In this document: positions 13,086-22,775 of the stretch, one piece after another
Position numbering within the stretch: position 1 is the stretch's first letter
Layout: every line of letters starts with the position of its first letter
NCBI GenBank assembly: GCA_030220185.1
Contig: JASPKZ010001599.1
Span: 1 to 64,000, forward strand
Reading direction: 5' to 3'
Origin: Diploptera punctata
Lineage: Eukaryota > Arthropoda > Insecta > Blattodea > Blaberidae
DNA: 64,000 nucleotides
Notes under the pieces: model-generated
Seen by the model: only the letters and a program-made list of their open reading frames with translations
Told to the model about the DNA's origin: nothing
Databases searched by the model: none
Made by a program: the position numbers and the translations under genes

Positions 13086-13560
13086 AATGGAGTTTCATTT
13101 TAATATCTTATAGTATATCTTATTTTAAATCAAGATGTTGTAAACAGATTAAATTTCAATAAACAAAACGCTTAACTTGCAGTTTAAATATTTACCTTTC
13201 CAACCACCATTATTAAATTTAAATAAGGACATTGACTGTAGAATCTTGATTCTTGATTTTATTTTCTCGAGGCTTAAATTTACATAAACATTTCTTCTGA
13301 AATTTTCAATATACTTTAACCGGGAATTCACTCAGGTGAAAATCGGACTTGGCTGTATTTACAAGTTACATTTGGAATGTCTATTTAAAATTTTGAGTAC
13401 AATTCTAACTGATGAATGATGTAAAAAATAGAATTTTCTTGGGTAAAAATGCAATTATGCTCTCAAAATAATATTATACTGACTTTTATGAATCTAACAA
13501 TTGATCTGACCTTGTATCAATTTCAATTAAGGTCTGCCTTTACATATCGTACTTAGTGTT
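13086..13560. other. AT-rich spacer
   Basis: No recognised feature. Short open frames here have no domain or motif support. Confidence 0.5.
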
Positions 13561-13569
13561 GGACATCCT

Positions 13570-13700
13570 CGAAAATAATGAAGAAAAACTCCGGGGGTTA
13601 GAGAGGAAATCCCTCTGGATGATATTTGGACCAGTGAATGAAAACGGAACGCGGTGAATGAGAAACATCAATGAATTATATTCACTCTAGCCAGTGAAGT
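13570..13700 (+). pseudogene. LINE-F-like fragment
   Basis: Translation gives 'EEKLRGLERKSLWMIFGPVN' followed by 'ENGTR', a stop and 'NINELY'. This aligns with the C-terminal region of the LINE at 52240-53066 ('FERKIFRRVLGPVKENGTW', 'RRNDELY'). It is a short, old relic of about 130 bp. Confidence 0.7.
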
Positions 13701-13954
13701 CTAGCTAGTATAATTTATTTGTAAACTTGACAATGTAGACCGTAACAAATTTAGTGTTACTGGATAGAGAAGAAAAGCATAGAACAATGATAAATGGAGA
13801 AAAATCTTGTTATCGGCCAAGGCTTGAAGATTGAAGTGGCATCTATGATAATGATGATGATCAAAATTTTTAAAAAATATATTAAATATTTGTCGAAGTA
13901 TTTTAGTTTTTTTTTATATTTATTTATCTTTAATTTTAGTTATTATATATGGGA

Positions 13955-14375
13955 ATTGTCCACCGCTTTTTTCTCGAGGTACTGTCGCTGCCTCGTACGC
14001 AACGGGTCCGGGTTCGAACCCCGGTCGGGACGTTTCCTGGATGATATATTTTTTCGGGAATATTCCTCACTAGTAAGACAAATGACAGCAAACTTTAAAG
14101 CCCAAACGGTCCCCGAATTTCATGTTGTCATCATAATCATAATATTATCTATGTTTGGAATGAATGTTGCGTTGTCTAGGAGGAGGCTTTGACATTGAGC
14201 TGATCACTCATCCGAGGAGTCCTTGTGTCATCAAAAAAGTATATATAGGCTATTGTCCATAGTTAAAATTCATCTCTCGACTGGTTGTGCCACTAAGGTC
14301 CGGGTGGTATGTGACACCTAAAAGTACCTATAAGGCGAGAGGTTAAACTATGTTAGTGGAATGGAATATGGAACT
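13955..14375 (+). mobile_element. SINE-1 copy with intact tRNA-like head
   Basis: The head carries an A-box-like GAGGTACTGTCGCTGCC and a B box GGGTTCGAACCCC (around 14019-14032), the internal RNA polymerase III promoter of tRNA-derived SINEs. The roughly 330-bp body then follows ('TAAGACAAATGACAGCAAAC', 'CCCAAACGGTCCCCGAA', 'GAGCTGATCACTCATCCG', 'AAAGTACCTATAAG'). Length of about 420 bp is typical for a tRNA SINE. The 3' end carries no simple poly(A). Confidence 0.85.
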
Positions 14376-14517
14376 TAACGTTTGTTTAAGACCTTAAAAT
14401 ATAAAATTAAAATAATATTAATATCTTAAATTTCACGAAATTTTAATTATATTTTAAAATTCTAAATCTGATATACTTTTCTGGGAAAATAGTATTTATA
14501 ATAAACTAAGTAAAAAC

Positions 14518-14800
14518 TGATCCCTATTAGGTTCGTCTTCCGGGCATATAGGCCGTGGTCCAGTCGTTCTTCTACTCGACGTTTCGTCTACTGCTGCTAA
14601 TGTACATTTGCAGACTCAGTCTGCAGCCGACTGTTGAGGAGTTCACAGAGAGCACGCAGTATCTACTGATGATGTCTACCGCAGCAGTAGACGAAACGTC
14701 GAGTAGAAGAACGACTGGACCACGGCCTATATGTCCGGAAGACGAACCTAATAGGGATCAAGACGCCGGCCGTGAAAGCCTACAGTTATACATAAGTAAA
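14518..14800. mobile_element. inverted pair of Penelope-like element ends
   Basis: Two 80-bp arms, 14518-14597 and 14681-14760, are inverted copies differing at one position. The plus-strand arm continues into CGCCGGCCGTGAAAGCCTAC, which also occurs in the small insert at 16098-16152. The sequence resembles the terminal repeat of PLE-1 (GACGAAACGTC followed by GGACCACGGCC). No coding sequence lies between the arms, so this is a solo or deleted terminal structure. Confidence 0.7.
14659..14712 (+). ncRNA. hammerhead-ribozyme core in a PLE end
   Basis: The catalytic core reads CTGATGA (14666-14672), one T, a 6-bp stem II GTCTAC/GTAGAC (14674-14679 with 14687-14692) around a 7-nt loop, GAAA (14693-14696), then CGTC ending in the expected cleavage position at 14700. 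The extra T after CTGATGA also occurs in the PLE-1 motif. Stem I is weak here: TCTA pairs with TAGA only with a 3-nt offset. Hammerheads in PLE termini are established knowledge; activity of this copy is unproven. Confidence 0.65.
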
Positions 14801-14924
14801 AACTATTTCTAACACTACTTTCACTTGTAATAACTAATGTATTTTCTATAACGATTCTTGTATTTAACTCTAAACCTAACTCTAATAAATCTAACTATAA
14901 TTATATAAATGTCATCATCATCAG

Positions 14925-16302
14925 CATCGTACATTCACGAATTTAGGCCATTTGTTGACCTGTTTCGGCCTCAAGAGAAACACCATCCTAACGTCTTTTG
15001 AGTGGACGTCCTGGTCTTCTTCTTCCTGCAGGTTGATATCTTAACATTTGTTTGGGTATCCTGTGATCTTCCATTCGATGAACATGTTGCATCCATCTTG
15101 ACTTATAATCAGAAATTTTGTTTTCTAAAGGTTCCATGTGTAATTCTTCCAAGATGTCTTCATTTTTTGTGATCTAGTAGTGTGTATCCTGCAGTCCTCC
15201 GAAGGTATCTCATTTCAGCAGATCTAAATCTCTGTATATCCTTCTGTTTCAACGTCCATACTTCGCTACCATACAAAAGAGTTGAAAGAGCCAGTGTTTT
15301 ATACACTTTTAGTCTTTAATGTTTTTGGACTAACTGTGGCTTGAAGATAGAATTTATTAACCCTAAAATTCTTAAAAATGTAGATACTTTTCTTCTTCAT
15401 ATGAGATATTGCATCCTAGATATGTAAAATTATTCACCTGCTCCAAAACTTTATTGCCCAGTACATTTTTACTTCTGACAGGATCTACACCATGAAATGT
15501 CATAATTTTTGTTTTCTTTGTAGATATCTTCAATCCATATTCTTCTGTAATTTTGTTAAGTTCATACAGACCTTTTGTAGATTATTGTCTGAATTTGCTA
15601 TTATTATTTGGTCATCTGCAAACAATAGGATGTTTAATTTTCTATTTTCTGATATTCTTATTCCAAATTTATATTTATTGTTCCAGCAACATATTACTTT
15701 GTTGATATAAATCGTAAAGAGTGTTGGAGATAGGGGCAGCCTTGTCTCACACCAAGATTTATAATTCCTCCTTCACAAAATCTGTTATTTAATTTAATCT
15801 TTATGGTGTTGTCTTTGTAAATATTTTGTATGTTCTGCAGAAGTAAATTTGGTATATTTCTGTCTTCCAGTATATTGAAGGGTTTTGATCTCTTGACTTT
15901 GTCGAATACAATGAAAGCAAAATGTGTTTCTAAGTTGAATTCTCTCTTTTTTTTTTTCAAGCAATAGTTTAACAGAAAATGCTGAATCAATACAAGATCG
16001 TCTTTTCCTAAATCCATTTTGACATTCCATGAGGAATGTTTCGCTGGAACTTTTCAATTTTCCATTTAAAATGTCTGCATACATTTTGTAGCATGTTATG
16101 ATGATCTTCATCAAGATCATCATAGCAACTCCGGCCGTGAAAGTCTACGTGAATACATTTGTAGCATGTTTTTAACAAACTGATTCCCCTACAGTTGTCC
16201 ATTTTTTTCTTGTCTCCTTTCTTGAACAGGGGTATAATAATGCTTGTCTTTCATTCTTGTGGTATATTGCATTTTTGAATACATTATTAAAGAAGGACAA
16301 CT
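14925..16302 (-). pseudogene. LINE-A reverse transcriptase, 5' truncated and frameshifted
   Basis: Reading the minus strand, fragments of a LINE reverse transcriptase appear in order: 'IIIPLFKKGDKKKMDNCRGI' near 16200, 'QNGFRKRRSCIDSAFSV' near 16000, 'FNILEDRNIPNLLLQNIQNI' and 'GGIINLGVRQGCP' at about 15740-15900, the catalytic 'LLFADDQIIIAN' near 15610-15640, and the 'GRRRPGRPLKRL' tail near 15010. Several frameshifts and stops separate them, and no endonuclease domain is present. The 3' end lies near 14925 with an ATGATGATG-like tail. Related pieces are at 19745-20060 and 23085-23345. Confidence 0.88.
16098..16152 (+). mobile_element. 55-bp PLE-end insert inside LINE-A
   Basis: The insert consists of a short palindrome (GATGATCTTCATCAAGATCATC) and ACTCCGGCCGTGAAAGTC, which matches the distal end of the PLE sequence at 14760-14790. 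It is bracketed by ATACATTTTGTAGCATGTT (16079-16097) and ATACATTTGTAGCATGTT (16153-16170), identical but for one T. This is an 18/19-bp target-site duplication, so the insert is a real, extremely truncated retroposition. Confidence 0.75.
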
Positions 16303-16328
16303 GTTATATATAAATGTGTTGTTTATAA

Positions 16329-17550
16329 ATACAGAGTGAATATAAAGTCCCTATCCATTTAATGAAAACGCAAATATATCTTGTTTTTGTTTTAGGTATT
16401 GAGAATGTTCACGGTTAAAGAGAGGATTGCCGTGATCCGTGCCCGTTATGGAGGACTCACGTATGATGCCATGAGAGCGGATTTCACACGACGATTTAGG
16501 AAACCTGCCCCCATAAATGCGATCTTACGTCAGCTTGTCAACAAATTTAATCGCACAGGGAGTGTTAATGATGACGCTCGTTCAAGCAGGCCATCTGTAC
16601 CTGCAGTCATCGTGCAACGGATTCAGGAAGCCATTGAGCGAAGCTCTCGTGCACCAACTCGCCGACTCAGCCGTGATCTTGAGCTTCCACAATCCACTGT
16701 TTGGAAGATTTTACACTTTACTTTGCACAAACGTGCGTATCGTGTTCACGTCCTGCACATTCATGAGGTTGAAGATTGTGCTGCACGCCAAGCAATGTGC
16801 TACGATCTAGTTGAGAGTGCAGAAAATCAAAATGTAATGAAGAACATCTTATTTAGCTATGAGGCAACATTTCACACTTGTGGTTTTGTCAACAAACACA
16901 ATTACAGAATTTGGGCAGATGAACAGCCTAATGCAACCTTTGACTGGACAAGAAATTCGCCAATAATGAATGTGTGGTTAGACCTTCAACAACCGCGAAT
17001 CTATAGCCCCTTTATATTTCAGGAGCCAACACTAACGGGTAACTCATATCTGGACATGTTGGAACAGTTTTTGATGCCACAATTACAGGAAGATAGTGTT
17101 CTTGAAATCGTTGTGTTTCAACAAGTTGGGGCAACGTCACATTTTGCAAGTCTTGTTCGTGATTTCTTGAATGAAACATTTGCAGGAAGATGGGTAGGCA
17201 GAGGATTATAACGCACGTGGGCACGACATTCTCCAGACTTAACCTTACTCAATTTATTTGCGTTGGGCTACATCAAATCACTTGTGTATCGAACCAAGGT
17301 TCGAGATCTTGCAGATTTGAAACAGCGCATTAGACACGCGGTTGATACCATTACACCGGCTATGTTGGTGAAAGTTTTCCAACCTGACCCATAGTGTTGG
17401 CAGCTCTGCTTTGAAATGGAGGGGGGCCATGTTGAACTGAGATAATGTGCTGTGCAGCAGTGCATGTGGGCTCATTATGCCCATAAACAAATTTGACATA
17501 ATCGGTCGTTTTCACTCAAATAGATACGGGATTTTATGTTCACCCTGTAT
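16329..17550 (+). mobile_element. mariner-group DNA transposon (IS630-Tc1-mariner), inactive
   Basis: The element has terminal inverted repeats of about 40 bp. The left starts ATACAGAGTGAATATAAAGT; the right, read in reverse, starts ATACAGGGTGAACATAAAAT, and both continue to a shared TGAAAACG. TA dinucleotides flank it, as expected for this superfamily. Length is about 1.2 kb with a single transposase gene. A TA microsatellite starts directly at its right end. Confidence 0.88.
16405..17440 (+). pseudogene. mariner-group transposase, catalytic residues lost
   Basis: The ATG at 16405 opens a 268-codon frame that stops at 17211, after which homology continues in frame ('HSPDLTLLNLFALGYIKSLV'). 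The N-terminal half is a helix-turn-helix region starting 'MFTVKERIAVIRARYGG' with 'RPSVPAVIVQRIQEAI' and 'PTRRLSRDLELPQSTVWKIL'. The DDE-type catalytic part follows. The first aspartate is replaced ('FSYEATFH', Tyr at residue 152), as is the second ('FQQVGATSHF', Val at 241); the third survives beyond the stop ('SPDLT'). With 36 residues between the second and third sites, spacing is nearer the D37D (maT-like) type than classical D34D mariner. It cannot be catalytically active. Confidence 0.88.
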
Positions 17551-17570
17551 ATATATATATATATATATAT

Positions 17571-18002
17571 AATGTTATATAGTAAAATAACTATTACTGA
17601 AAGTGGCTCATATCCTCTTCCTAAAGATGGAAGCAGGTTTTCTAGAGACCTATAATATTTAAAAGCTGTTTTTAAAAAAATAAACTAGTTGAGGACGATA
17701 GCACCTGTCAGATATGTATTTTAATTATTATTTTTAAATATATTTTTGTTACATTATTCATTCAATAACTATTTCAATTATAATATTTTTTTACTATACT
17801 AGCATAGCGTGTTTTAATAATTATCCGAGCATGCTTTAGGCCTTTGCGATACAAGTTTATTAACATGTAATTTTATGAAAGTAACACATTTCCGAAAACG
17901 CATGGTTTGGGCACCATATAGAAATATAACAACACATACCAATATGTTAAATTTAATTATGGGTAAATAAAAATAAAATATTTAAAAATTTTAGTTCAGT
18001 AA

Positions 18003-18038
<36 letters not shown>

Positions 18039-19518
18039 TTATTGAACTAAATATATATATAGGCCTATATATCATTATTGAACTAAAATTTTTTAATATT
18101 TTATTTTTATTTACCCATAATTAAATTTAACATATTGGTATGTGTTGTTATATTTCTATATGGTGCCGAAACAACGTGTTTTCGGAAATATGTTCCTGTC
18201 ATAAAATTGAGGGGCTCAGTGGAATAAGGGCCCATCCCAACCAATGGTTGATTTTTAGTTATTTGCAGATTATGTATCCTCTGGCCATCTTCTGTTAATC
18301 TTTAGAAGTTCATAATTCTAAACTTTGCTCAAAAAATGGTAAATGTGACTTTATGTGTAAGAAAAATTTCTGACTTCTTCACGCGCGCGGGAAATAAAGG
18401 CCCATCCCAACTGCTGACACGTGACTGTATATTGTCCGCTACTCCGTGGTCCGCTGCAATACTGGCTGGCATTGCCGGCAAATATCAGTAGATGCAGAAT
18501 GGCTGATGCGGCAGGTTCTTGTGCGAATGGAAATAGTGTAATAAAATCTAAGAAAAGAGTAATTGAGATAAATGCAGAAGATTTAAAAAATTGGATAACT
18601 TAAATAAAATATTCACAAAGAGAAATGTGACGCTGGAAAGCGTAAGGTAGACATCAGAAAAGCATCTGAGTTTCCTTTTGTGGAAAATAGACATATAATG
18701 TACGTAAAATCCGGTTTCGGTGACTTGGCTTTAGAGGAAGTAATAAGCCTTAAAAAAAGGGAAAGGAAAGTGTCGTGTATTGCGATATGTAATAATCACA
18801 ACAAAATATCCTAATGGTAGGATGATAAAGAAGACATCATGACTCTCATGATATTTGTAACACCTGTACACAGCAGCCTTAAATCACATAATGATACAAA
18901 TGCTGCAAACGTACAATACGTAGATTAATGCAATATTCAAGTTAAAAAGTGTTATTTTAAGTTTTATTTTTATCCAATTAAATTATTTTAATTTGTTTAT
19001 TTATGGTGTGTTTTTTATATTCTCAATTTTCTTTTTCTTTGATTAGACATAAGAAACAATATAATGATCTATACATTTGCAGGCAGAAAGCTTATTTTAT
19101 GTACAAGACATGTACCAAATAGTATCAATGTGTGCTCTATATATTTTACTCAATGTAGAATTTAATAAAATGCAATTTTTCTCCAAACTTAGTGCAGTTG
19201 GGATGGGCCCTTATTCCACTGACCCCCTCAATTACATGTTAATGAGCTTGTATCGCAAAGGCCTAAAGCATGCTTGGATAATTATTAAAACACGCTATGC
19301 TAATATAGTCAAAAAATAAATATAATTGAAACAGTTATTGAATGAATAATATAACAAAAATATATTTAAAAAATAATAATTAAAATAATTATCTGGCAGG
19401 TGCTATCGTCCTCAACTAGTTTTTTTTAAGTTTTAATAATTATAGGTCTCTAGAAAACCTGCTTCCATCTTCAGGAAGAGGATATGAGCCACTTTCAGTA
19501 ATATTTATTTTACTATAA
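17571..19518. repeat. 0.9-kb foldback (inverted repeat) split by a transposon
   Basis: The left arm is about 17571-18017. The right arm is its reverse complement, in two parts, 18041-18208 and 19230-19518, meeting around a TA-rich centre near 18030. Matching landmarks include CTTCCATCTT with AAGATGGAAG, TATGGTGCC with GGCACCATA, and GCATGCTTTAGGCC with GGCCTAAAGCATGC. Each arm is about 450 bp and they are nearly identical apart from small indels. No coding sequence is recognised in it. Confidence 0.88.
18209..19229. mobile_element. DNA transposon with 33-bp TIRs and AATT target duplication
   Basis: The ends are GAGGGGCTCAGTGGAATAAG at 18209 and the reverse complement of GAGGGGGTCAGTGGAATAAG ending at 19229; the 33-bp terminal repeats (18209-18241 and 19197-19229) differ at one base. 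The host foldback supplies the empty site: the left arm has AAAATTACATG where the right arm has AATT, the element, then AATT (18205-18208 and 19230-19233). Internal sequence includes a 60-codon open frame at 18421-18603 of unknown type. No transposase is recognised, so it is non-autonomous or decayed. Superfamily is unassigned. Confidence 0.85.
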
Positions 19519-19744
19519 CACGTAATACTATTATTAAATCGTGAAATATGCGAATGTGCTAGTATCCAACCCAGTTTATACTGCAGCCATTTCAGTATGA
19601 TTTGTTTGACTCAATTCAGTTTTCACTTTGTTTCTTTAACATGTTTATCAGAAGAAAACGCTATAAAGCTGAGAACACTTCATACATATATGCTCTACTT
19701 AGACTATTCTTAATTTTCTAGGACCCGATGACATTTCTTTTCAA
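19519..19744. other. unassigned spacer
   Basis: Nothing recognisable between the foldback and the next LINE fragment. Confidence 0.5.
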
Positions 19745-20060
19745 CATGCATCTAGAAATATAAGCAGGTGAATAATTTCACATATCTAGGATGCAATATC
19801 TCATATGAAGAAGAAAAGGATGTAAATGCAAAAATATCTAAATTTTAAAGAATTTTAGGGTTAATAAATTCTATCTTCAAGCCACAATTAGTCCAAAAGC
19901 ATTCAAGACTGCAAGTGTATAAAACACTGGCTTCTTCCCAATTCTTCTCCTGATGGTCGCGAAAAAGTATGGAGTTGAAACAGACCCGGATATACAGAGA
20001 CTTAGATCTGCTGAAATGACCGATACCCTCTAGGAGGACTGCAGGATTCACCTATTAATT
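19745..20060 (+). pseudogene. LINE-A fragment (connection region)
   Basis: The plus strand matches the LINE-A copy at 15180-15440 read in reverse: TATAAGCAGGTGAATAATTT, CACATATCTAGGATGCAATA, and GCAAGTGTATAAAACACTGG. It covers the region between the FADD box and the C-terminal tail, and has internal stops. Both ends are truncated. Confidence 0.8.
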
Positions 20061-20146
20061 AATACACTAATAATACAAATATAGAATGTAATAATAATAA
20101 TAAGGGTTGAAGGCAGGCTTTTTAAACGGCCTGGTAATCGTCAACT

Positions 20147-20833
20147 GTTGAGTGAGGCCGGGTTATGTGGCCGTGGTCCATAGTTGGTGTTGATACCAGA
20201 CGTTTCGTCGCCCTCAACTGCGGAGGGCATCTTCAGTGGCGAGTGCTTCTATGCGTGTTTCCTGGTCGGAAGATCTACTTAGAATGAACGCTGTGGACGT
20301 AGAGGACGTTGTATTAGTGGGGGGTGCAGGGTGAGTGGGCGTGGCTCTTGCTGATTGGCTAATAGTCGTCTCCTTGTTGTCACTGGTGTTAATGCATTTA
20401 TTTTCTAGTGTATGAAACCAGGCCTTAGACAGTTTGATACCTTCTTCTTTTCTGTTAATATTTCCCTTATGCTTGTGTATTTCTATAGCCTCTCGGTATA
20501 ATCTAGGGAAATAGTAGGAAGTTGTGGCTAAAACTTGTGTATCGTCGAATAGAATCTGGTGTCCATTCGTAATGGCATGTTCTGCTACAGCTGATTTATC
20601 CATTTCTCCTTGTCTGCAGTTCCTTTTATGTTCTGATAAACGGGTGGCTATACTTCTTTTCGTGGTCCCTATGTATGGTTTACCACACGAACAAGGAAGT
20701 CGATATACGCCGCAAGTGGAGAGAGGTGGCCGAGGATCCTTAGCTGAGCGAAGGCAGTCTTCTATTTTTCTTGTAGGTCTGTAAACTGTTTTTATGTTGT
20801 ATTTTTGTAGGAGTTTTCCGATACGATCTGTGA
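20147..20833 (-). repeat. inverted 5' terminal copy of PLE-1
   Basis: This arm is the reverse complement of 22030-22713. It carries the GIY-YIG part on the minus strand ('CGVYRLPCSCGKPYIGTTKR'), differing from the plus copy at few positions. The minus-strand open frame that continues past 20833 is accidental. The junction at 20833/20834 is where the inverted copy meets the main body. Confidence 0.9.
20195..20240 (-). ncRNA. hammerhead-ribozyme motif, PLE-1 inverted end
   Basis: Read on the minus strand: GCCA, CTGAAGA, T, stem II GCCCTC/GAGGGC around CGCAGTT, then an extra GAC before GAAA, CGTC and TGGT. The extra GAC separates stem II from GAAA, which the plus-strand partner at 22623 does not have. 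GCCA and TGGT can pair as stem I. The core CTGANGA and GAAA are conserved, but the insertion may impair folding. Confidence 0.6.
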
Positions 20834-22649
20834 AGGAGAGACTAGCGCTAAAAACTTTAAATAATGATAATAATATCACCATTTTACCAGCCGATAAAGG
20901 AAACTCCACAGTTGTTATGAATACACACGAATACAAAGAGAAAATAATAGAGATTCTGACACCAGATACATACAAACCTATCAAGCGAGACCCTACATCC
21001 GGCATTCTTCGAAAAACCAACAATCTTATCAAGCAATCGTCCTTGCCGGAAGAAATTAAGAAGAAATTACGCGTATCCGAAGCTCAATCTCCAAGACTCT
21101 ATGGTCTTCCAAAAATACACAAAAACAACATTCCACTCCGGCCAATTGTCAGTGCCATCGGTTCCCCGACCTACTTACTGGCAAAGCATCTTACAGGACT
21201 TCTGAAACCACTCCTTGGAAAAACGGACAGCTACATCAGAGACTCGACACATTTCATTGAGAGACTACGGAATATAAACGTAACATCTCAAGATATACTG
21301 GTTAGCTTCGATGTGGTTTCCCTTTTCACCATGGTGCCGGTAAATGAGACCATGGACTACATTAGATAGATTTTCACAGAAGAAATATCCAATTTATTCA
21401 GGCATGTACTAACTACTACTTACTTCCAATGGAACAACAGCTACTATGAACAGACCGACGGAGTAGCCATGGGCAGTCCTCTAAGCCCAGTAGTAGCGAA
21501 TTTTTTCATGGAGAAATTCGAAGAAGAAGCACTAAAAACAGCTCCCAAGTCTCCAGAACATTGGTTTCGCTATGTTGATGACACATTCGTAGTATGGAGA
21601 CATGGCAGTGAAGAATTGGAACGTTTCCTTCAACACCTTAACAGCAGACACAACAAAATACAGTTCACAATGGAAAAAGAAGATAATGGAAGACTTCCTT
21701 TCCTGGATGTTCAAATAATAAGGACTGGCAATGGGGAAATTCAACATACAGTTTACAGAAAACCTACACACACAGACCGATATCTGCAGAAAGACTCTAA
21801 CCACCATCCAAGACAAAAGCGAGGTGTCATTAAGACACTGTTCGACAGAGCGACTAAGTTATGCCAACCACAACACCTTAAACAAGAACAACACCATCTG
21901 TTCAATTGTTTCCAGAAAATGGCTACACATCCAAGGAAATAAGACAAACCATTCATGCACGAAGACAGCACGTCAGAATGGATAACACACCCTCAACCAG
22001 CATAGCCTACTTACCATATGTACAAAGAGTCACAGATCGTATCGGAAAACTCCTACAAAAATACAACATAAAAACAGTTTACAGACCTACAAGAAAAATA
22101 GAAGACTGCCTTCGCTCAGCTAAGGATCCTCGGCCACCTCTCTCCACTTGCGGCGTATATCGACTTCCTTGTTCGTGTGGTAAATCATATATAGGGACCA
22201 CGAAAAGAAGTATAGCCACCCGTTTATCAGAACATAAAAAGAACTGCAGACAAGGAGAAATGGATAAATCAGCTGTAGCAGAACATGCCATTACGAATGG
22301 ACACCAGATTCTATTCGACGATACACAAGTTTTAGCCACAACTTCCTACTATTTCCCTAGATTATACCGAGAGGCTATTGAAATACACAAGCATAAGGGA
22401 AATATTAACAGAAAAGAAGAAGGTATCAAACTGTCTAAGGCCTGGTTTCATACACTAGAAAATAAATGCATTAACACCAGTGACAACAAGGAGACGACTA
22501 TTAGCCAATCAGCAAGAGCCACGCCCACTCACCCTGCACCCCCCACTAATACAACGTCCTCTACGTCCACAGCGTTCATTCTAAGTAGATCTTCCGACCA
22601 GGAAACACGCATAGAAGCACTCGCCACTGAAGATGCCCTCCCCAGTTGA
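20834..22649 (+). pseudogene. PLE-1 reverse transcriptase / GIY-YIG endonuclease
   Basis: The N-terminus is truncated; reading starts inside the RT domain ('ILPADKGNSTVVMN', 'SPRLYGLPKIHK', 'LRPIVSAIGSPTYLLAKHL', 'LVSFDVVSLFTMVPV'). A TAG at 21367-21369 interrupts it. The frame resumes with 'DGVAMGSPLSPVVANFFMEK' and the catalytic 'FRYVDDTFVVW' near 21570. A frameshift near 21905-21920 separates it from the C-terminal part. There the GIY-YIG nuclease shows 'CGVYRLPCSCGKSYIGTTKR' and 'RLSEHKKNC' at about 22145-22240. RT copies the element RNA and the GIY-YIG domain nicks the target in intact relatives. With a stop, a frameshift and no N-terminus this copy is not functional. Confidence 0.92.
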
Positions 22650-22665
22650 GGGCGAAACGTCTGGT
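22623..22665 (+). ncRNA. hammerhead-ribozyme motif, PLE-1 3' end
   Basis: Stem I is GCCA (22623-22626) with TGGT (22662-22665). The core is CTGAAGA (22627-22633), matching CUGANGA. One T is followed by a perfect 6-bp stem II, GCCCTC/GAGGGC (22635-22640 with 22648-22653), then GAAA (22654-22657). Stem III is minimal, CGTC, with predicted cleavage after C22661. Short stem III is typical of hammerheads described in Penelope-like elements. The single T between core and stem II departs from the textbook motif and recurs in the other PLE motifs here. Confidence 0.75.
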
Positions 22666-22713
22666 ATCAACACCAACTATGGACCACGGCCACATAACCC
22701 GGAATCACTCAAC

Positions 22714-22715
22714 AT

Positions 22716-22772
<57 letters not shown>

Positions 22773-22775
22773 TAA
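22714..22775. repeat. AAT microsatellite at a LINE-B 3' end
   Basis: A nearly pure (TAA)n run lies directly beside the LINE-B 3' sequence at 22776. Read on the minus strand it forms the (TTA)n tail of that element. Confidence 0.85.

Larger units (their letters stand above)
20147..22713 (+). mobile_element. PLE-1, Penelope-like retroelement with inverted 5' terminal copy
   Basis: The unit spans 2567 bp. Its main body (20834-22713) reads on the plus strand: reverse transcriptase, then GIY-YIG endonuclease, then a terminal region with a hammerhead motif. Its first 687 bp (20147-20833) are an inverted copy of the last 684 bp (22030-22713), so the two ends form a long inverted repeat. Inverted terminal copies and 5' truncation are known for Penelope-like elements. 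The two arms are almost identical, so the insertion is fairly recent. An AAT microsatellite follows directly at 22714. Confidence 0.9.

Noticed and set aside
19500..19518. A hammerhead in the 0.9-kb foldback (CCTGAAGATGGAAGC on the minus strand of the right arm)
   Set aside because: A CTGAAGA-like start is present, but no GAAA and no stem II partner follow.
20214..21032. A 272-codon minus-strand gene
   Set aside because: Only the part within 20214-20833 is PLE coding, as an inverted copy; the remainder is antisense of the plus-strand RT.
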